A DNA stretch of 64,000 nucleotides from Artemisia argyi (lineage: Eukaryota; Streptophyta; Magnoliopsida; Asterales; Asteraceae). The stretch is taken from positions 181,768,115-181,832,114 of the forward strand of contig CM060708.1 of NCBI GenBank assembly GCA_030686995.1, written 5' to 3'. The translations under genes and the position numbers were made by a program. The first letter of the stretch is position 1. Each line of letters starts with the position of its first letter. Shown in pieces: positions 1 through 11,910 of this stretch. The notes under the pieces were generated by a model, which saw only the letters and a program-made list of their open reading frames with translations, was not told the DNA's origin and did not search any database.

Positions 1-440
1 TCTATTGGAAAAAAAAAATCTAAATATAGGCTGCTCGACTATGCAACTACTCGACTCCGAATTTTTTTTGGCTCGACTTCACACTATAATTTTGCTCGAC
101 TTCACTTTTTTTGGAAAAAAATCGCAAAATTTATGGGCTAGAAATCAACTTGTTTAATTGCTATTTAAACCATTAACTCAACATATATTATAATTAGGAC
201 GGTATCAACATGGAACAACAATAAACGATGAACAAGGAAACTACCATTAGATCATTTTGATTAATGGATGAGATAAAAGGGAATATTTTCGTAAGGGTAA
301 ACATTACTTTATATATTACAAGGAGAGTTATTTTATGTATCAAACTTTTTTTACGGACTCATTCTCACCATCCATCTAAAAATAAATTAATGGTTGAGAT
401 TAAATGTATTTTAATATTTCATCCATTTTTTATAATTTAA
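1..440. other. AT-rich flanking DNA, no gene seen
   Basis: Non-coding AT-rich sequence. The only pattern seen is a short recurring ctcgact motif between about 36 and 105 separated by T runs. No ORF, RNA gene or element boundary can be supported here. Confidence 0.5.
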
Positions 441-807
441 ATATCTCTTAAACCGTTAATCGTTAAATGAAAATGATTACACTATCGCGACGAACATTTA
501 ATTATATTTTTATAAACGGGCACTTTGATATACTTTCGAAAGAAGAAAAAAAAACGTTTTTTTTTCACGTTTTTTTCCATAGCTGAAAAAATCACATGTG
601 ATATATCACATATAATATTACATATCGCATGTGATATTAGTGTAATATCACATGTGATTTTTTCGGCCATGAAAAAAAACATGGAAAAAATGAAAAAAAA
701 AAAAGTTGTCGAAAATATATCAAAATGCCTATCTATAGAAAGATAATTAAATGTTCGTCGTAACGATATATTTTTTTTTGCTTAACGATTAACGGTTTGA
801 AAGATAT
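441..807. repeat. Foldback (long imperfect palindrome, MITE-like)
   Basis: The left arm from 441 pairs with the right arm ending at 807 about a centre near 624. Clear matching blocks are atatct/agatat, accgttaatcg/cgattaacggt and gacgaacatttaattat/ataattaaatgttcgtc. The core carries repeated cacatgtga palindromes. The two short ORFs that overlap it on opposite strands are by-products of the symmetry. It resembles a foldback or MITE-type DNA element, but no convincing TSD was found, so the ends are approximate. Confidence 0.7.
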
Positions 808-1068
808 TAATATTTGAAAAAAAATGATGATAGTGAATTTTTTAAATTGTTAATTAATCTTATCCAATAAATCAAATAAAGATGGATAATGAAGATTAAT
901 CCCTTGATATGTAAATAAAGTTTGGTCTTCAAATGATCTTAAATCATATATTATTTGAGATAATCGATTAGAGGATAGTTGGGTTATAATTTTGTAATCA
1001 ATTAGCTATAATTTTTAAACAAAAAATAAACAAATAATGAATCAGGAATTCAAAAAATAAATAAATGA

Positions 1069-1069
<1 letters not shown>

Positions 1070-1115
<46 letters not shown>
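1070..1115. repeat. (AAT)n microsatellite
   Basis: About fifteen uninterrupted AAT triplets in non-coding DNA. This is a simple sequence repeat with no associated gene. Confidence 0.95.
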
Positions 1116-1117
<2 letters not shown>

Positions 1118-1154
1118 TCAAGGACCAAAAAAGAAAAAAGGGACCACCATTTTT

Positions 1155-1241
1155 ATCACAAAATTGTATGAACGGCATTATGCTTCCTCTAATATAATTA
1201 TCACAAAATTGTATGAACGCATTATGCTTCCTCTAATATTT
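1155..1241. repeat. 45-bp tandem duplication
   Basis: Two adjacent copies begin with atcacaaaattgtatgaac and differ by one extra g in the first copy plus small changes at the end. The near identity suggests a recent local duplication or replication slippage. Confidence 0.85.
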
Positions 1242-2210
1242 ATATTCTCATTTATTTTAACACTTAAGGCCAACGGTTCATTATCACATAATATTCCTTG
1301 CATCTAAAAATTATAGTTTATATTTTCTTTTTTGAGATATCTCAAAATAATTATTCATTTTTCATTCTAAGTAAAAAGAAAAGAATTTAATGAGGGAATA
1401 TTATGGGTATATTTGCCGACAAGTAGCAGTAGCACTAAGCAGTAAGTAGTAAGCAGCAGCTGTTTGTCTAAAAAACGTTTTTAGTTAACGTAATAATAGC
1501 TATAATTATAAGTGTTAAATTACGAAAAAAAGCATGTAAACATTAAAACAAAAACTTGAACAAATAATAAACTTATTATTTATAAGTTACTCGTTACTTT
1601 TAATAGTATGTAACTATGTACTGCTATATAAAACCATTCATATCTCTTTAATAGACAAATATGTATGTTGTCATCCCAACCCAACTTATTTTGACTAGTT
1701 AAAAACTCACCCATTATGGCACCTTTAGTTACTGATATTGGACACGAACAATCCTAATCATACTACATTACTACTACATGTCTTGTTTCATATATGTTGA
1801 CATAAATAATGCCTAAAAACATTATTAACATATTATCAATATCTTTATGTTTTGATTATTACAAAATAAAAACCCATTGAACTAAAATTTATGACGTAAA
1901 CAAGTATTTAGTGATTAATATTCTCTTTACATCCAAATCACTTAAGGTATGAATAAACAAATTGTTTATTGCAATCTATGATCAAAGAAATTTTTTTCTA
2001 AATCACTAGAACTTTTATAAAATGTCATAAACACTTAATATCTTTTATAAAACATTTTTGGAATTAAAAGAATATGTTTAAATCACTATAAATATATGAT
2101 TTCAAATTTCCAACCAAAAATGAAAAATTTTATCCAGAAAAACCTTCCCCACAAAAGGACAAGAGATTCCAACGTTCTGGAGGGGCGGCACACTTAATTC
2201 ATAAGGCGGC

Positions 2211-2229
2211 CCCCTTAATTATTAAGGGG
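2211..2229. promoter_or_regulatory. Perfect 9-bp palindrome upstream of a TATA box
   Basis: CCCCTTAAT and ATTAAGGGG flank a single central base, about 35 bp before the TATA box of the plus-strand LTR-like fragment. The position fits a regulatory element of the LTR promoter, but no known binding factor is claimed. Confidence 0.4.
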
Positions 2230-2263
2230 ACCGGCCACGCTCCAGAACAGTAAATCTGTCCCC

Positions 2264-2270
2264 TATAAAT
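2264..2270 (+). promoter_or_regulatory. TATA box of the solo-LTR-like fragment
   Basis: TATAAAT follows a GC-rich stretch and precedes a C/T-rich leader. This is the usual arrangement of a plant pol II core promoter in an LTR. Activity is inferred only from sequence. Confidence 0.5.
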
Positions 2271-2584
2271 ACTGGTTCATTCCACAGAATTTTCTCACCT
2301 TTTGCACTCCTAAACTTTCTGTTCTAGATCTCCATTTCTATTCTCTTAATCCTTTGATCATACATACATAAATCTTTGTTTCAAAGTGATCCAAACATCA
2401 TCCTCTCAAGTGTAAGAGATGAATATTTTTATCCTCCAAGACAAGAAGTATTACAACTTGTTGTGAACTCCACACCCAAGTTGTTAGAGCATCATCATTA
2501 GTATCTATCTCTTTGTGTAATTAGTTGTGAATATTTGATAGTAGATAGTTTAGTTAGGTATATAAATAGTGTGATTGGTTAGTA

Positions 2585-2715
2585 GTTTGTTGTGAAGAAG
2601 AAGAGTTAGGAAGTAGATTGTAGTGAAGAAGATTAGTGTGAAGTAGATAGGTGTGAAGTAGAAAGTTGTGAAGTAGATTGGTGTGAAGAAGTTGTGATTA
2701 AGGTGTGACGAAGTT
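2585..2715. repeat. Degenerate gaagtaga/tgtgaag tandem repeat
   Basis: A run of 10-16-bp units built from gtgaagtaga and gtgaagaag. It accounts for the 89-residue minus-strand ORF here, whose threonine/phenylalanine/tyrosine periodicity is just the translated repeat. Confidence 0.75.
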
Positions 2716-3110
2716 GTGATGTGTACATTGGTGTGTAAGGTTTTCTCCGCCATAAGGGAGCTTATTGACATAGTGAAGAAAACTCTCGAGTTAGATGCTC
2801 GGGGAGTGGAGTAGGGCAAGGAAGGTGTCCTTGTAGCCGAACCACTATAAATCTCTTGTCTTGCGGTTCGATCTTTCCATCTCTCATCTATTTCTTTACT
2901 TACATAATTAATATTTATTGTTGTTTATATTGTGCAAGACTTGAGATCACATATTATCGAATCTAAATTTTTGAAAATAAAGAAAACACTCAAACAATCT
3001 TTTGTAACAAATTAAAAAGACGTAAAACTATTCAACCCCCCATTTTAGTTTTTCACAATATCTTTTATATAATAAAAAGAATTACATTATTTCGGAATGT
3101 TTTTGCAAAA

Positions 3111-4276
3111 TCTTTCTCATTGAAAAAAAAAATTAGACCAATATGAGAGCTCGATTTTGCCACGTAGGCAAAATCAAACAATATGATTGGTCAATAGAAA
3201 ATCAAAATTTAATTAATTTTGGTCAAACTTTTATAATTTGATGAAGAAATTTGGCTGAGCAAAAAAAAAAAACACATAAAAATACTTGTGTCAAATTTGT
3301 GAAAACAAAAATTTTTAAAAAAATTGATGTAATTAATAAAACTTTAGTGGTTAAATTTTACATATATAAAGTTAAGTGTAAACTTACAAGTTTTCATATT
3401 TTTTAATAACTTTAGAAGAAAAAAAATAAAAAAATAAAATAATAATCCCTTACCACTTTATACCCCTGATACTTTAAAAGATGAACTTTGTTTAAAATTA
3501 CATGAGTATTAGTATTATTTTCAGACTTTCATCTAATAAAATTATAAAATTTTGTAAATATACGAATTAGTTTTAATATACATTAAATATTTTTTAAAAC
3601 TAATATTAGTTTTATAGTTTCTTCCATTAAAATATTCTTTTACTATATAAGTTAAAGAAGGACTCATGTTATTATTTTTTTAAAGTTTAATTTATGCGTA
3701 TACGGGATTGAATATTAAATACGGTTAAACTATTGTTAACGTGAATATGAATACCAAATGTAAGCACGGATTATTGTGATATGAAAATACATATACGCTA
3801 TTATACTTATAACAACGACTCATAAACTTCTTATTGAAAGTTCATATATGGATATCCAGAAAAACAATTTAAAAAACTTTACGAATCATATTTTAACTTT
3901 ATCAAGAGGACTTCCCTCACTACAAAAGGTGTCTTGTGAATGGCGTACTCATATATCTCCTATTCGTGCTGATTGTGTGCTACTAAACTCGCATTGTACA
4001 ACATGATATCAATAGTTAAAATTAAACAAAAATATCAACCTAAACATCAATATCTATGTCAGTTAAACAAAGTTAAATCTTTTAAACAACAAATTTCTTT
4101 ATAAAATATTATTGTAAAGATATTAATGCATCATTAAAAAATCCTGAAGAAATATTAGTTGTACTTATATCACAATTTTCACGGGTAAATTCTTATATGT
4201 TCACATACTAAACTAAAATTTTAAAATAAATTTGATTCATGTGTAAACCCCGTACGTGCACGAGACTTATAGCTAG
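3111..4276 (+). mobile_element. Candidate non-autonomous Helitron
   Basis: The 3' end has the Helitron signature: an imperfect GC-rich hairpin (stem 4249-4253 with 4260-4264, one mismatch), a 12-nt spacer, then CTAG followed by T at 4277. A plausible 5' end starts with TC at 3111 directly after an A, as expected for insertion between A and T. The interior is AT-rich with no Rep/helicase coding. Family knowledge supports the terminal rules. The 5' end is less certain than the 3' end. Confidence 0.45.
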
Positions 4277-5111
4277 TTCAAAAGTAGGCCATTATCCATT
4301 ATCTACAAAAATTTGTAAAAAAAATACATAAAACTAGAAACCAACCGTAGCAAGTAGCCAAGTGGCAGCGATGGATATGCAGTCCATTAATATTTATGTG
4401 GTTATATTTGAAGGTAAGTATGTAATTTCTGAAACAAAAATGTTAGAGCAGTAATGGAATGCTTCTTCGGGAAGCAGTACAATTTGGAGCGGCTAATTTC
4501 AAATGCTATTGGATGTGTTGTAAAACAAGCTCTTCATCTAAATGTTTACCGCTTGTCGCTTGCCTCTCTTAAACGCTTTCTTAACGCTTGTTGCCAAACA
4601 TGACCAATATTTGAGTGCTTGATAATTATAGTTATCCCACTTTTATTAAACTGTTGATTCTTCCTCCTGTCAATAATTTTTAGACGTAATTTACTAACAC
4701 CACCATCACTTCTGGTCGTAAACACCACCGCCACTTCTGTTAACACCACCACCACCGCAACATTTAAAAACCATGGTCTAAATAACTTACGTTGTTAATT
4801 TGATTTTAAATCATTATGGTCTAAATAACACCACCACAAATCAATCATCTTTAAAAACCACAATTTAATACCAGTAGTAGTATACTTGCAGGTATGTGAA
4901 AGAGATCCTTCAGAGGGACATGGTGGCACATGTTGGTGTCGGGGAAGTATACTGAGACTAAGAAAGCCTACTGTTTTAGCCTAGTTTTAGGTATGCAAAT
5001 AATACTTCATAAAATTCAGTTATAGAAAATGATTTAATCTGTGTACATGGAGAGCTAGAGTTAAAATTAAGAGTAAAATACACCGTTCGTTCTTAAACTT
5101 GTCGACAAGTA
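4277..5111. other. Intergenic DNA left of the nest, no gene seen
   Basis: Mixed AT-rich sequence with a few CAC/ACC-rich patches near 4690-4760. The short minus-strand ORF 4546-4755 has biased composition and no recognisable motif. Nothing else can be supported. Confidence 0.5.
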
Positions 5112-5116
5112 TCATG
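5112..5116. repeat. TSD of E0, left copy (tcatg)
   Basis: The same five bases follow the right LTR at 47110-47114. Removing E0 and one copy gives a continuous pre-insertion sequence that runs into the GRF pseudogene region. Confidence 0.85.
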
Positions 5117-5886
5117 TGTTAGAATATATAAATCATGATAATCATAAAAAACAGGTACACATATGCGGAAGCGAAGGAACATCTATAACATATAAAAGAT
5201 TAACATAAACATAAATAAGAACGTACCTTTAGTAATTCTAGCAAAACAAGAATCAATTAATAATCTTGAACAATATGATGAACCCTAATTAGGGTTTATA
5301 TGGATCAATGATTAACCCCTTACCGTTTTGTTAATCGATCCCTTGATAATTACTATAGTTAGTAATTACCTCGTTCTTATACACACGAATTAAACCGTAT
5401 TAAGGTGATGCTAATAACAACACAAGAAACCAATTTTTGTATAAAACAAAAATCGATCCAACCCTTTGAGGTGTTGGTCGATTGGTTTGAGCAAGAGGAA
5501 AAGAAGAAGAAAAATTTAAGGATAATTGTATGCACAAAAGTTATGAAAATAATTGACCCTAAGGTTTGCATTTATAGTGTTTAACAATCTTTGGGAACAA
5601 GTTAGGGTAACCCCTACCCCTTTTGTTGACGGTTCTAGCACCCCAAAGGGGTTCTAGATCCTTCTCTTGTTTCCATATTGCACAAACACATGTTTTCCTT
5701 ATTTACGTCTAACGGTCGTTAGTTATTTAACGGTAAATACTAACGGTCGTTAAGTACTTGTGTATAATAATAAATATATAAATATATTAATTATTATTCT
5801 TAATACTCATTTGTAATGTGTGCAATCCCGAGGTCTTGGGTTCGATACTAGACATTTACATATTAATATTTATCCATATTTCAACA
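5117..5886 (-). repeat. E0 3' LTR
   Basis: It begins TGTTAGAATA and ends TTTCAACA on the plus strand, giving TG...CA termini. It contains a GCGGAAGC motif at 5165, a palindromic telobox (aaccctaattagggtt) near 5282, a reverse-strand TATA box and two taacggtcgtta motifs (5708-5755). The second LTR at 46330 matches along its whole length with scattered differences. Confidence 0.85.
5571..5576 (-). promoter_or_regulatory. TATA box in E0 left LTR
   Basis: TATAAA on the minus strand. The same position in the right LTR is 46787-46792. The location in the middle of the LTR fits the start of transcription of E0. Confidence 0.45.
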
Positions 5887-8800
5887 GCTCCCACTTGGAT
5901 ATCTATTAATAGTAAAATGACATTGGTTGGCATCTAGCAACACGCTAATGCCCCTAGATCAACTCGAGCTAGGTTTCCTGGAAAAACCTTTAATGATTCA
6001 TCATTATTATTATCATTTTGTTTCTAATACCATGTTAATAAAGATATGGATCTTTAGTCATTCTTTAATTAACAATTATGTTTCTCGTTGTTTATGATTG
6101 ACCAAGATTACCAAAATATCTAAACGTATTCCAGATAGACTTTGGGCGTGCGCACGCAAACATCTTGTCAACCCTACGAGGAGCCCAACAGTATTAAACT
6201 TCAAAACAAATTTGAAGTAACAAATTCTCTCTTGACTACAAGAATAACCCATGAACTTTGCAACACTTCTGAAAACAATCCTTATAACTACCAGTTACGG
6301 ATAGCGGTAAATTGCTTCACAGAAGCGCACTACATCCATGACACTTATCTGGTATCTCAAGTCTGAGAATAACAATTTTCATGATTTACTTAATGACAAG
6401 ATCCATAAAGTAAACTCATGTAGTTGGGATAAGTCCTATATTTAAATAATTGAATATCATGTGAAATTGGTATGTCAACGCATCAATATATTCAAGTATA
6501 TTCTAACCAATACTCAGATTTGTCTTAGTTCAATGATATTCCCATATCATTAATTGACAATGGACAATTTAGAATAACATAAGTTATTCACGGATTTAAA
6601 CATGCAAATATATGATACAATCTATTATTAATGAAAACAAACATACAAAGTACTTTAATTCATTATAAATAATAGTTGCTTAATATCCCTTATCCAAATA
6701 TTAAAATAGATTAATGCATGATAATTCTAGTTAATGAATTTTGTCTTAAGCAATGACTTGAAGACAATTATGCCTCAAGTAATGACAATCATACTTATTG
6801 ACAAGACATTATTTTAACTAACTTTGATCTATCAGAATTTTGAGAAAATACTTATTTCAATAATTCAATTATTGAAATTCTTGTATGTGTACATCCAATT
6901 ATCTTGATATAGCTACATAATATTTCATAAATAGTATGACATCCTCAATCACCAACTTATGACAATCAAACTTTCAAACATTTTAAAGTTTAAAGTATTT
7001 TAATTATTTAATGTATAATGCAACTATGCTCTTAGTTGAGCACAACTAGTTCACATGGCTATTAATAAGGATAAATCTCCTTCCATGACTAGTTATTGAG
7101 TGTCATCTCAATTAAACCAGCATCATTGTATATAAACCTCAATATGCTCTTTAAAATTTCGTAAACTTAATATCCATTGTGTAATGTTTGACGCTTTTCA
7201 ATTTTTCACGATTTATTGTTAACTATAACAATTATGCAACAATTTGCTATATTGTTTATACTTAGAATTTTAGGAGCAATTCCAGATTGAGGATAATTAT
7301 TCTAAGTCCAACCATATTCTATTAGAATATTCATTACACAAGTTACATAATAACTTTTAATTGGATATCAAATATTGTTGAATACTTAGAAATTATCTTA
7401 TTTCAATTATAAATCAAAACATGGATTTAATAATTAAACATAAGATTAATCTCCTAAATGCATGCATTTATCCATTCATGAATTATTGCACTTTGTACAC
7501 TTCCAAAGATTTACTTGAATTCATAAACTCATTTTGATTACTTATTGTCCTTGCTCAAGTAATCATACAAGAAAGAGTTTTGATATTCATTGTCATGTTT
7601 CATATACATGAAAATAAGCATGACAATTAATATCTTTGTATTTTTAATGTGCTTAGAAAAGAGTATTCAATCATAGTTAATTGCTTAAGTATGATTAATA
7701 ATCTTATCATAAGACATGAATTAAAATATGTGTACAATTTTGTCCATATGATTTCTACACAAAGATTTAAACCACTAGGGTTACATTATCTTTGAATAAA
7801 CTCATCTTCATTCTCTAACAATTAAGAATTACGTTAAACCAAATTTTCAAAATTTGAATATCTTTATGAACAACATCTATAACATTTATAGTATGAGTAA
7901 TTTACCCAATTCATTATTTTGGTAATACTACATCATATAATCGTCAACATATTAATTAAATATCTGAGATATACAAGCGGATCTATGAATGAGAATTCCA
8001 TCATCTTGAGGTTTATCATTTGCATGTTTAGCCTCATCATGATTTTCACTAGTGTATTTTTAGAAGATTACGTATCTTGTAATTTTATCTTTTCAAGATA
8101 AAAAACTCCCACTTGCCTTTAGTAATTTATAGACTATAAATACTTAGCATTTAAAGTGACAATACAATATTCTCTTTTTGGGATATTACAAATACATATT
8201 GACAGTTCTTGACATTCTTTTGTTAATGACCTACACATAAGTAGTTTAACAAATTCAGAACTCCAATTTAAGACTTAATGTGATTCATCACATTTCATAG
8301 TTCAATAGTGTCTTATAAATCTTCTAGGAGTCTAATTGAGTATATTTAATCAATACTCAATTTTCTAATCTTGATAACTTTTGGAAGAAAACAAGTCATA
8401 GCTATTTTTAATCAAACAATATAACAAGAGTTTGATTTCCCTAACCGATCATACCATAACTATGTGGTATTTCATTAGAGTAAATATTGTAAGACAATCT
8501 AATAATATATAAGATAACCATAATCCTCTTGGTATACCTATTTACCAACTAAGTCAATTAATGGTATAATAGCATTTCCAAACCAATTACATGCTTTATA
8601 ACACAAGTACTTTTGACTAAGTCACTTCATGTTCATGCCTCATCAAAACATAAATGTGTTATAATCCCACTATACGTTATTAATCATTGATCAATTCAAC
8701 GACTTCTTGTATATATCTTAATTAAAAAACCATAACAAGTTAATGTCTTAATTTATTATAAGTCTTGTAATACTTAAAAGACTTCATGTTTATAAAAGGA

Positions 8801-10104
8801 TATAAACATGTATAACTAAAGTATTATTGAACACCGCCATTTGGTTTCAATAGTAATTTCAAGTTAATTTATTTACTTCATTTATTTATGTCATTCTAAT
8901 AATACATAAATATTATAGTTGAAGTTGTCTAGTTATCATATTGACACATGTTCTAATATCTATCTAATTTTAGAAATGGTAAATTATCCATGTATTGTCT
9001 CATTTAATCATGAAAATTCACCTTGTTGTTATAATCTAGTCAAGGTCTCCCTTAAGCTAAATTGTAACACCAAGTGTTTCTTGAATTAGACGTGTATTAG
9101 TCATATAAGAATGTGAGTCTCTTACTTTGCAGTCAAGAGAATCCTTTAACTCATTGTACCTTACACACAATAGAGATTTCTCCTACTTGTGCATGGAATA
9201 AAACATGTACCATATAAACAATACGCACGTGTTTGTTAATATGATCAATATGATTGTGTCAATGATATTAGCATAGCTAGTAGATATAGAGCTATTTAAT
9301 TAACAAGGAAACGCACATGACTTTCCTTGAAAATATTAGTGTCTATATATTTGGAAAGTATTTATCTTGAGACGTCCAAAAGATAATCTGGATTACTACC
9401 AAGACAATAAAGCTTGCGTCTCCCACTAAATTAGAGATAATTACTATAATTTCTTATTCAGTAATTCAAACACAATCCTCCCACTGAATTTGGAAACATT
9501 GTAAATGTTTCATTATCCAGTGAAAGGAAATAGTGTGCTATTCACTTTCCTACATCTTTGAAAAAACCCATTCGTAACAATTACTTAGGTACTTAAAAGA
9601 ATGTATTCTACTACTTAAATGTGATTCATCACATTCCAAACTATTAACTTGAAAAAAAAAACTCGGCATGAAATTTCTTCCTGAATTAGGTCTATCATTC
9701 CAACAATTGTATGTAGTACCTATAAATGATCAAAGCAAAACAACTAGATAAAATATGCTAGTTTGTCTTTTATCATTTTGCGGTTCGTCTAGATTCTAAT
9801 TTAATAACTCATAAAAGATTACACATGTTTTCCAGTTAACCAAATATTATAGGAGAATTTGATTACCAAAGAAGGTAATAAAATCTCTTACGGAAAATAT
9901 GCAATTTCTCTTAACTATTAAAGTTGCTATGAGTTATGTATTTAGAATTTAGACAATTTTAATTTTCCTATTATACCTTTCTCATTCATAAAAAGGAATA
10001 GGATTCAGTCTCACACTTCTCCTGATGGAAAGAAGACTAGGTTTATTCTTTTAGTAAAGCTGACTCTAACCAAAAACCCTTACGGGTGTAGATCAATTTA
10101 CTAA
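5887..10104 (-). mobile_element. E0 internal region, 3' part (degenerate)
   Basis: About 4.2 kb of AT-rich DNA between the left LTR and the E1 insertion. It begins with the polypurine tract at 5887-5900 (minus-strand ATCCAAGTGGGAGC). Further CTCCCACT motifs occur at 8106, 9421 and 9478. No ORF over 75 codons is present and I could not recognise integrase, reverse transcriptase or RNase H. It is either very decayed pol or a non-coding internal domain. Confidence 0.6.
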
Positions 10105-10109
10105 AATAA

Positions 10110-10578
10110 TGAAACGCCCATATTTTTTTTTTAAATATATATAATTCTGTAAACTGTATAAATTGATAAAACTAGCGGAAGCGTATTTTCTATATCATAC
10201 GGGCATATTTCAAACATTCCGTTAAAACACTAAACATTTCAAAATACATAACAATGACTCTTTAAACTTGGTAAAAAAGCTGGTTCTTGATTTAAGGGCA
10301 TTCCAAACTGAAAACAAATGATGGATATGAGAAGCTCGTTACCTAACCCGCAAGCTACACCATTTTAACCCATTATGCCCCATTTAGCATGTACATGGTC
10401 TCATCTTGCATACCTACAAAATATAAACTGAGAACGGTAACTCTATAAGACTTAGTGAGATAACGAAACTGTATTAAATCATAAACTGAACATAAGCATG
10501 ATGCTGAATAAGTATATATAGTACTATTCTGACTACATGAATCATAATATTGACTAAGTGCATAAGCACGATACTAAC
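10110..10578 (-). repeat. E1 left (3') LTR, first segment
   Basis: Matches the start of the right LTR (41270 onward) with few differences, including a GCGGAAGC motif at 10175. The match breaks at 10578, where E2 is inserted, and resumes at 37084. Confidence 0.9.
10574..10578. repeat. TSD of E2, left copy (ctaac)
   Basis: Repeated at 37079-37083. The uninterrupted E1 right LTR near 41730 shows the empty-site sequence with a single ctaac, which confirms the duplication. Confidence 0.95.
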
Positions 10579-10749
10579 TGATGAGTTTCTAAAAACTCAT
10601 CATTTTTGTCCTGTTTAAAATACGAAAACAGTTAAAAACACACAGAAACACTACATAATACTACAAATATCTTTGGATTGTGTTTTTATATGTTTCAAGT
10701 GCAAAAGAATTGAAAACAGATGAAAAACGTGCAAAGTTTGCACAATTGG

Positions 10750-11330
10750 CAGAATCAGTCCATGAACTTTCAAAAAATGACAGAAATGGTCCTTGGGAAA
10801 GTTATTTTGAAGAAAAGTCAACAAAAGTCCCCCAGGAATCATGAAATAACAAATTTTACCTTGAAAGTTCAAAATTGCACAAAATGGCAAAACAGGTCCC
10901 TCAAGTTTCAAACTTGACAATTCTAGTCCCTGGAAAGTTATTTTGGAAGAAAAAGTCAAAAATGGTCCTTGGGAATTCACAAGTTATCAAATTTGACCTT
11001 TGGATAAAAAGTTTGCGGAAATTACAGTTTTGGTCCCTGAAGTTTCAAAAATGGCAAAAACAGTCCCTGGGCATTTTAATTTGGAAAAACTTACATCTAA
11101 GGCCCTTGTACTATTTATTCTGATAAAACAAGTCATTTTTGATAACTTTTGGAAATTTACACTTTTAACCCTCAAACTTTAAAAATTGGCAAAAATGGTC
11201 CCCTGTTATGTTATTTTGGAAAATTATTATTTAAAGGTCCTTGTATTATTTAAACTTGGCAATAAAGGACCCTTTAAGAAGTTTGGAATAATTACAATTT
11301 TGGTCCCTAAGTTTTCAGAATATTACGAAA
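10750..11330. repeat. Degenerate ggtccct/caagtttcaaa array in E2 LTR
   Basis: Blocks of roughly 65-75 bp share ggtccct(t/g)(a/g)ag, tttcaaaaatggcaaaa and related words. Counterparts occur in the E2 3' LTR (18123-18649 continuing after 33466) and, inverted, in both E3 LTRs (about 22150-22540 and 32930-33320). Several predicted ORFs here are translations of this array. Confidence 0.8.
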
Positions 11331-11800
11331 TTAAACCTTGGGCTAATGTATTTCCAAATCCAAAAATAACTAAACAACCAATCCAATAAACACAAACAAA
11401 ATCCCTGATCCATAACCTTGGGCCCAAACCAAAAATAACCAAGCCCATACCCAACCCTTTTAAAATATAAACCAGGGAATATCTTTGACTTTGTTTGACC
11501 CGTAGGTTTCTTCAACCTCCATCCACCTCACTATCCTGCTTCACCTGCTTCACACCTCCACCCTCCACAACTTGCCACCCTTTCCACCTCACCCTACCCT
11601 CTGTCACCTCCACAAACAAAACCCACCCTTTGGTATTACCCTAGGAGGACACCTAGCATAAACCCACAACCTGTCACCACCCCTACCCTGCCAAACCATC
11701 ACATCCACCACCCTTTGCCACTTCTACACTCTTACATGTCCCTTCAACCTCTAAATCAACCAATTAACACCTTCACAGCTTCCAAATTGCAAGAAGCAAT

Positions 11801-11812
11801 TTTGGCGCCAAA
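11801..11812. promoter_or_regulatory. E2F-like palindrome in E2 5' LTR
   Basis: TTTGGCGCCAAA is a perfect 12-bp palindrome matching the E2F consensus (TTTSGCGS), about 100 bp before the TATA box. It is conserved in the 3' LTR at 34000-34011. Both E3 LTRs have a closely similar site at the same relative place (minus-strand CTTTGGCGCCA at 21699-21709 and 32478-32488). Confidence 0.55.
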
Positions 11813-11904
11813 TTCCATTTAAACAGGTGTAAGGGCAATGGACACGTGGAACTCAATTGGACTAGTGGGATTTGATCCTGATGACTCATGGATCATATTG
11901 GGCC

Positions 11905-11910
11905 TATAAA
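11905..11910 (+). promoter_or_regulatory. TATA box of E2 5' LTR
   Basis: TATAAA inside gggcctataaaagacag, about 1.3 kb into the LTR. The homologous box of E3 is TATAAAAG at 21594-21601 (minus). The shared upstream landmarks (ggcgcc, then tccatttaaac) support this as the true promoter. A G-box CACGTG lies at 11843-11848. Confidence 0.6.

Larger units (their letters stand above)
808..2099. other. AT-rich intergenic DNA with small repeats
   Basis: No coding region is visible. The stretch contains an AAT microsatellite (1070-1115), a 45-bp tandem duplication (1155-1241) and a short agtag/agcag-rich patch near 1425-1460. The rest shows no recognisable structure. Confidence 0.5.
2100..3056 (+). 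mobile_element. Solo-LTR-like fragment, plus strand
   Basis: The stretch has the internal order of an LTR: a GC-rich patch (2186-2235), a TATA box (2264-2270), a transcribed-looking region with gaag/tgtg repeats, then a block containing a ccgaaccactataaat motif (about 2840-2855) that I associate with copia-type R/U5 regions. It ends in tttttcaca at 3056. A diverged counterpart in reverse orientation lies at 47822-48700. No internal domain is attached, so a solo LTR is likely. The left boundary is a guess. Confidence 0.5.

Noticed and set aside
482..746. Overlapping ORFs on opposite strands near 480-750
   Set aside because: By-products of a long palindrome; not genes.
5819..5870. tRNA-like B-box (ggttcgatac) suggesting a SINE or tRNA
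   Set aside because: No A-box at the right distance, no cloverleaf and no poly(A) tail. It lies within the E0 LTR in both copies.
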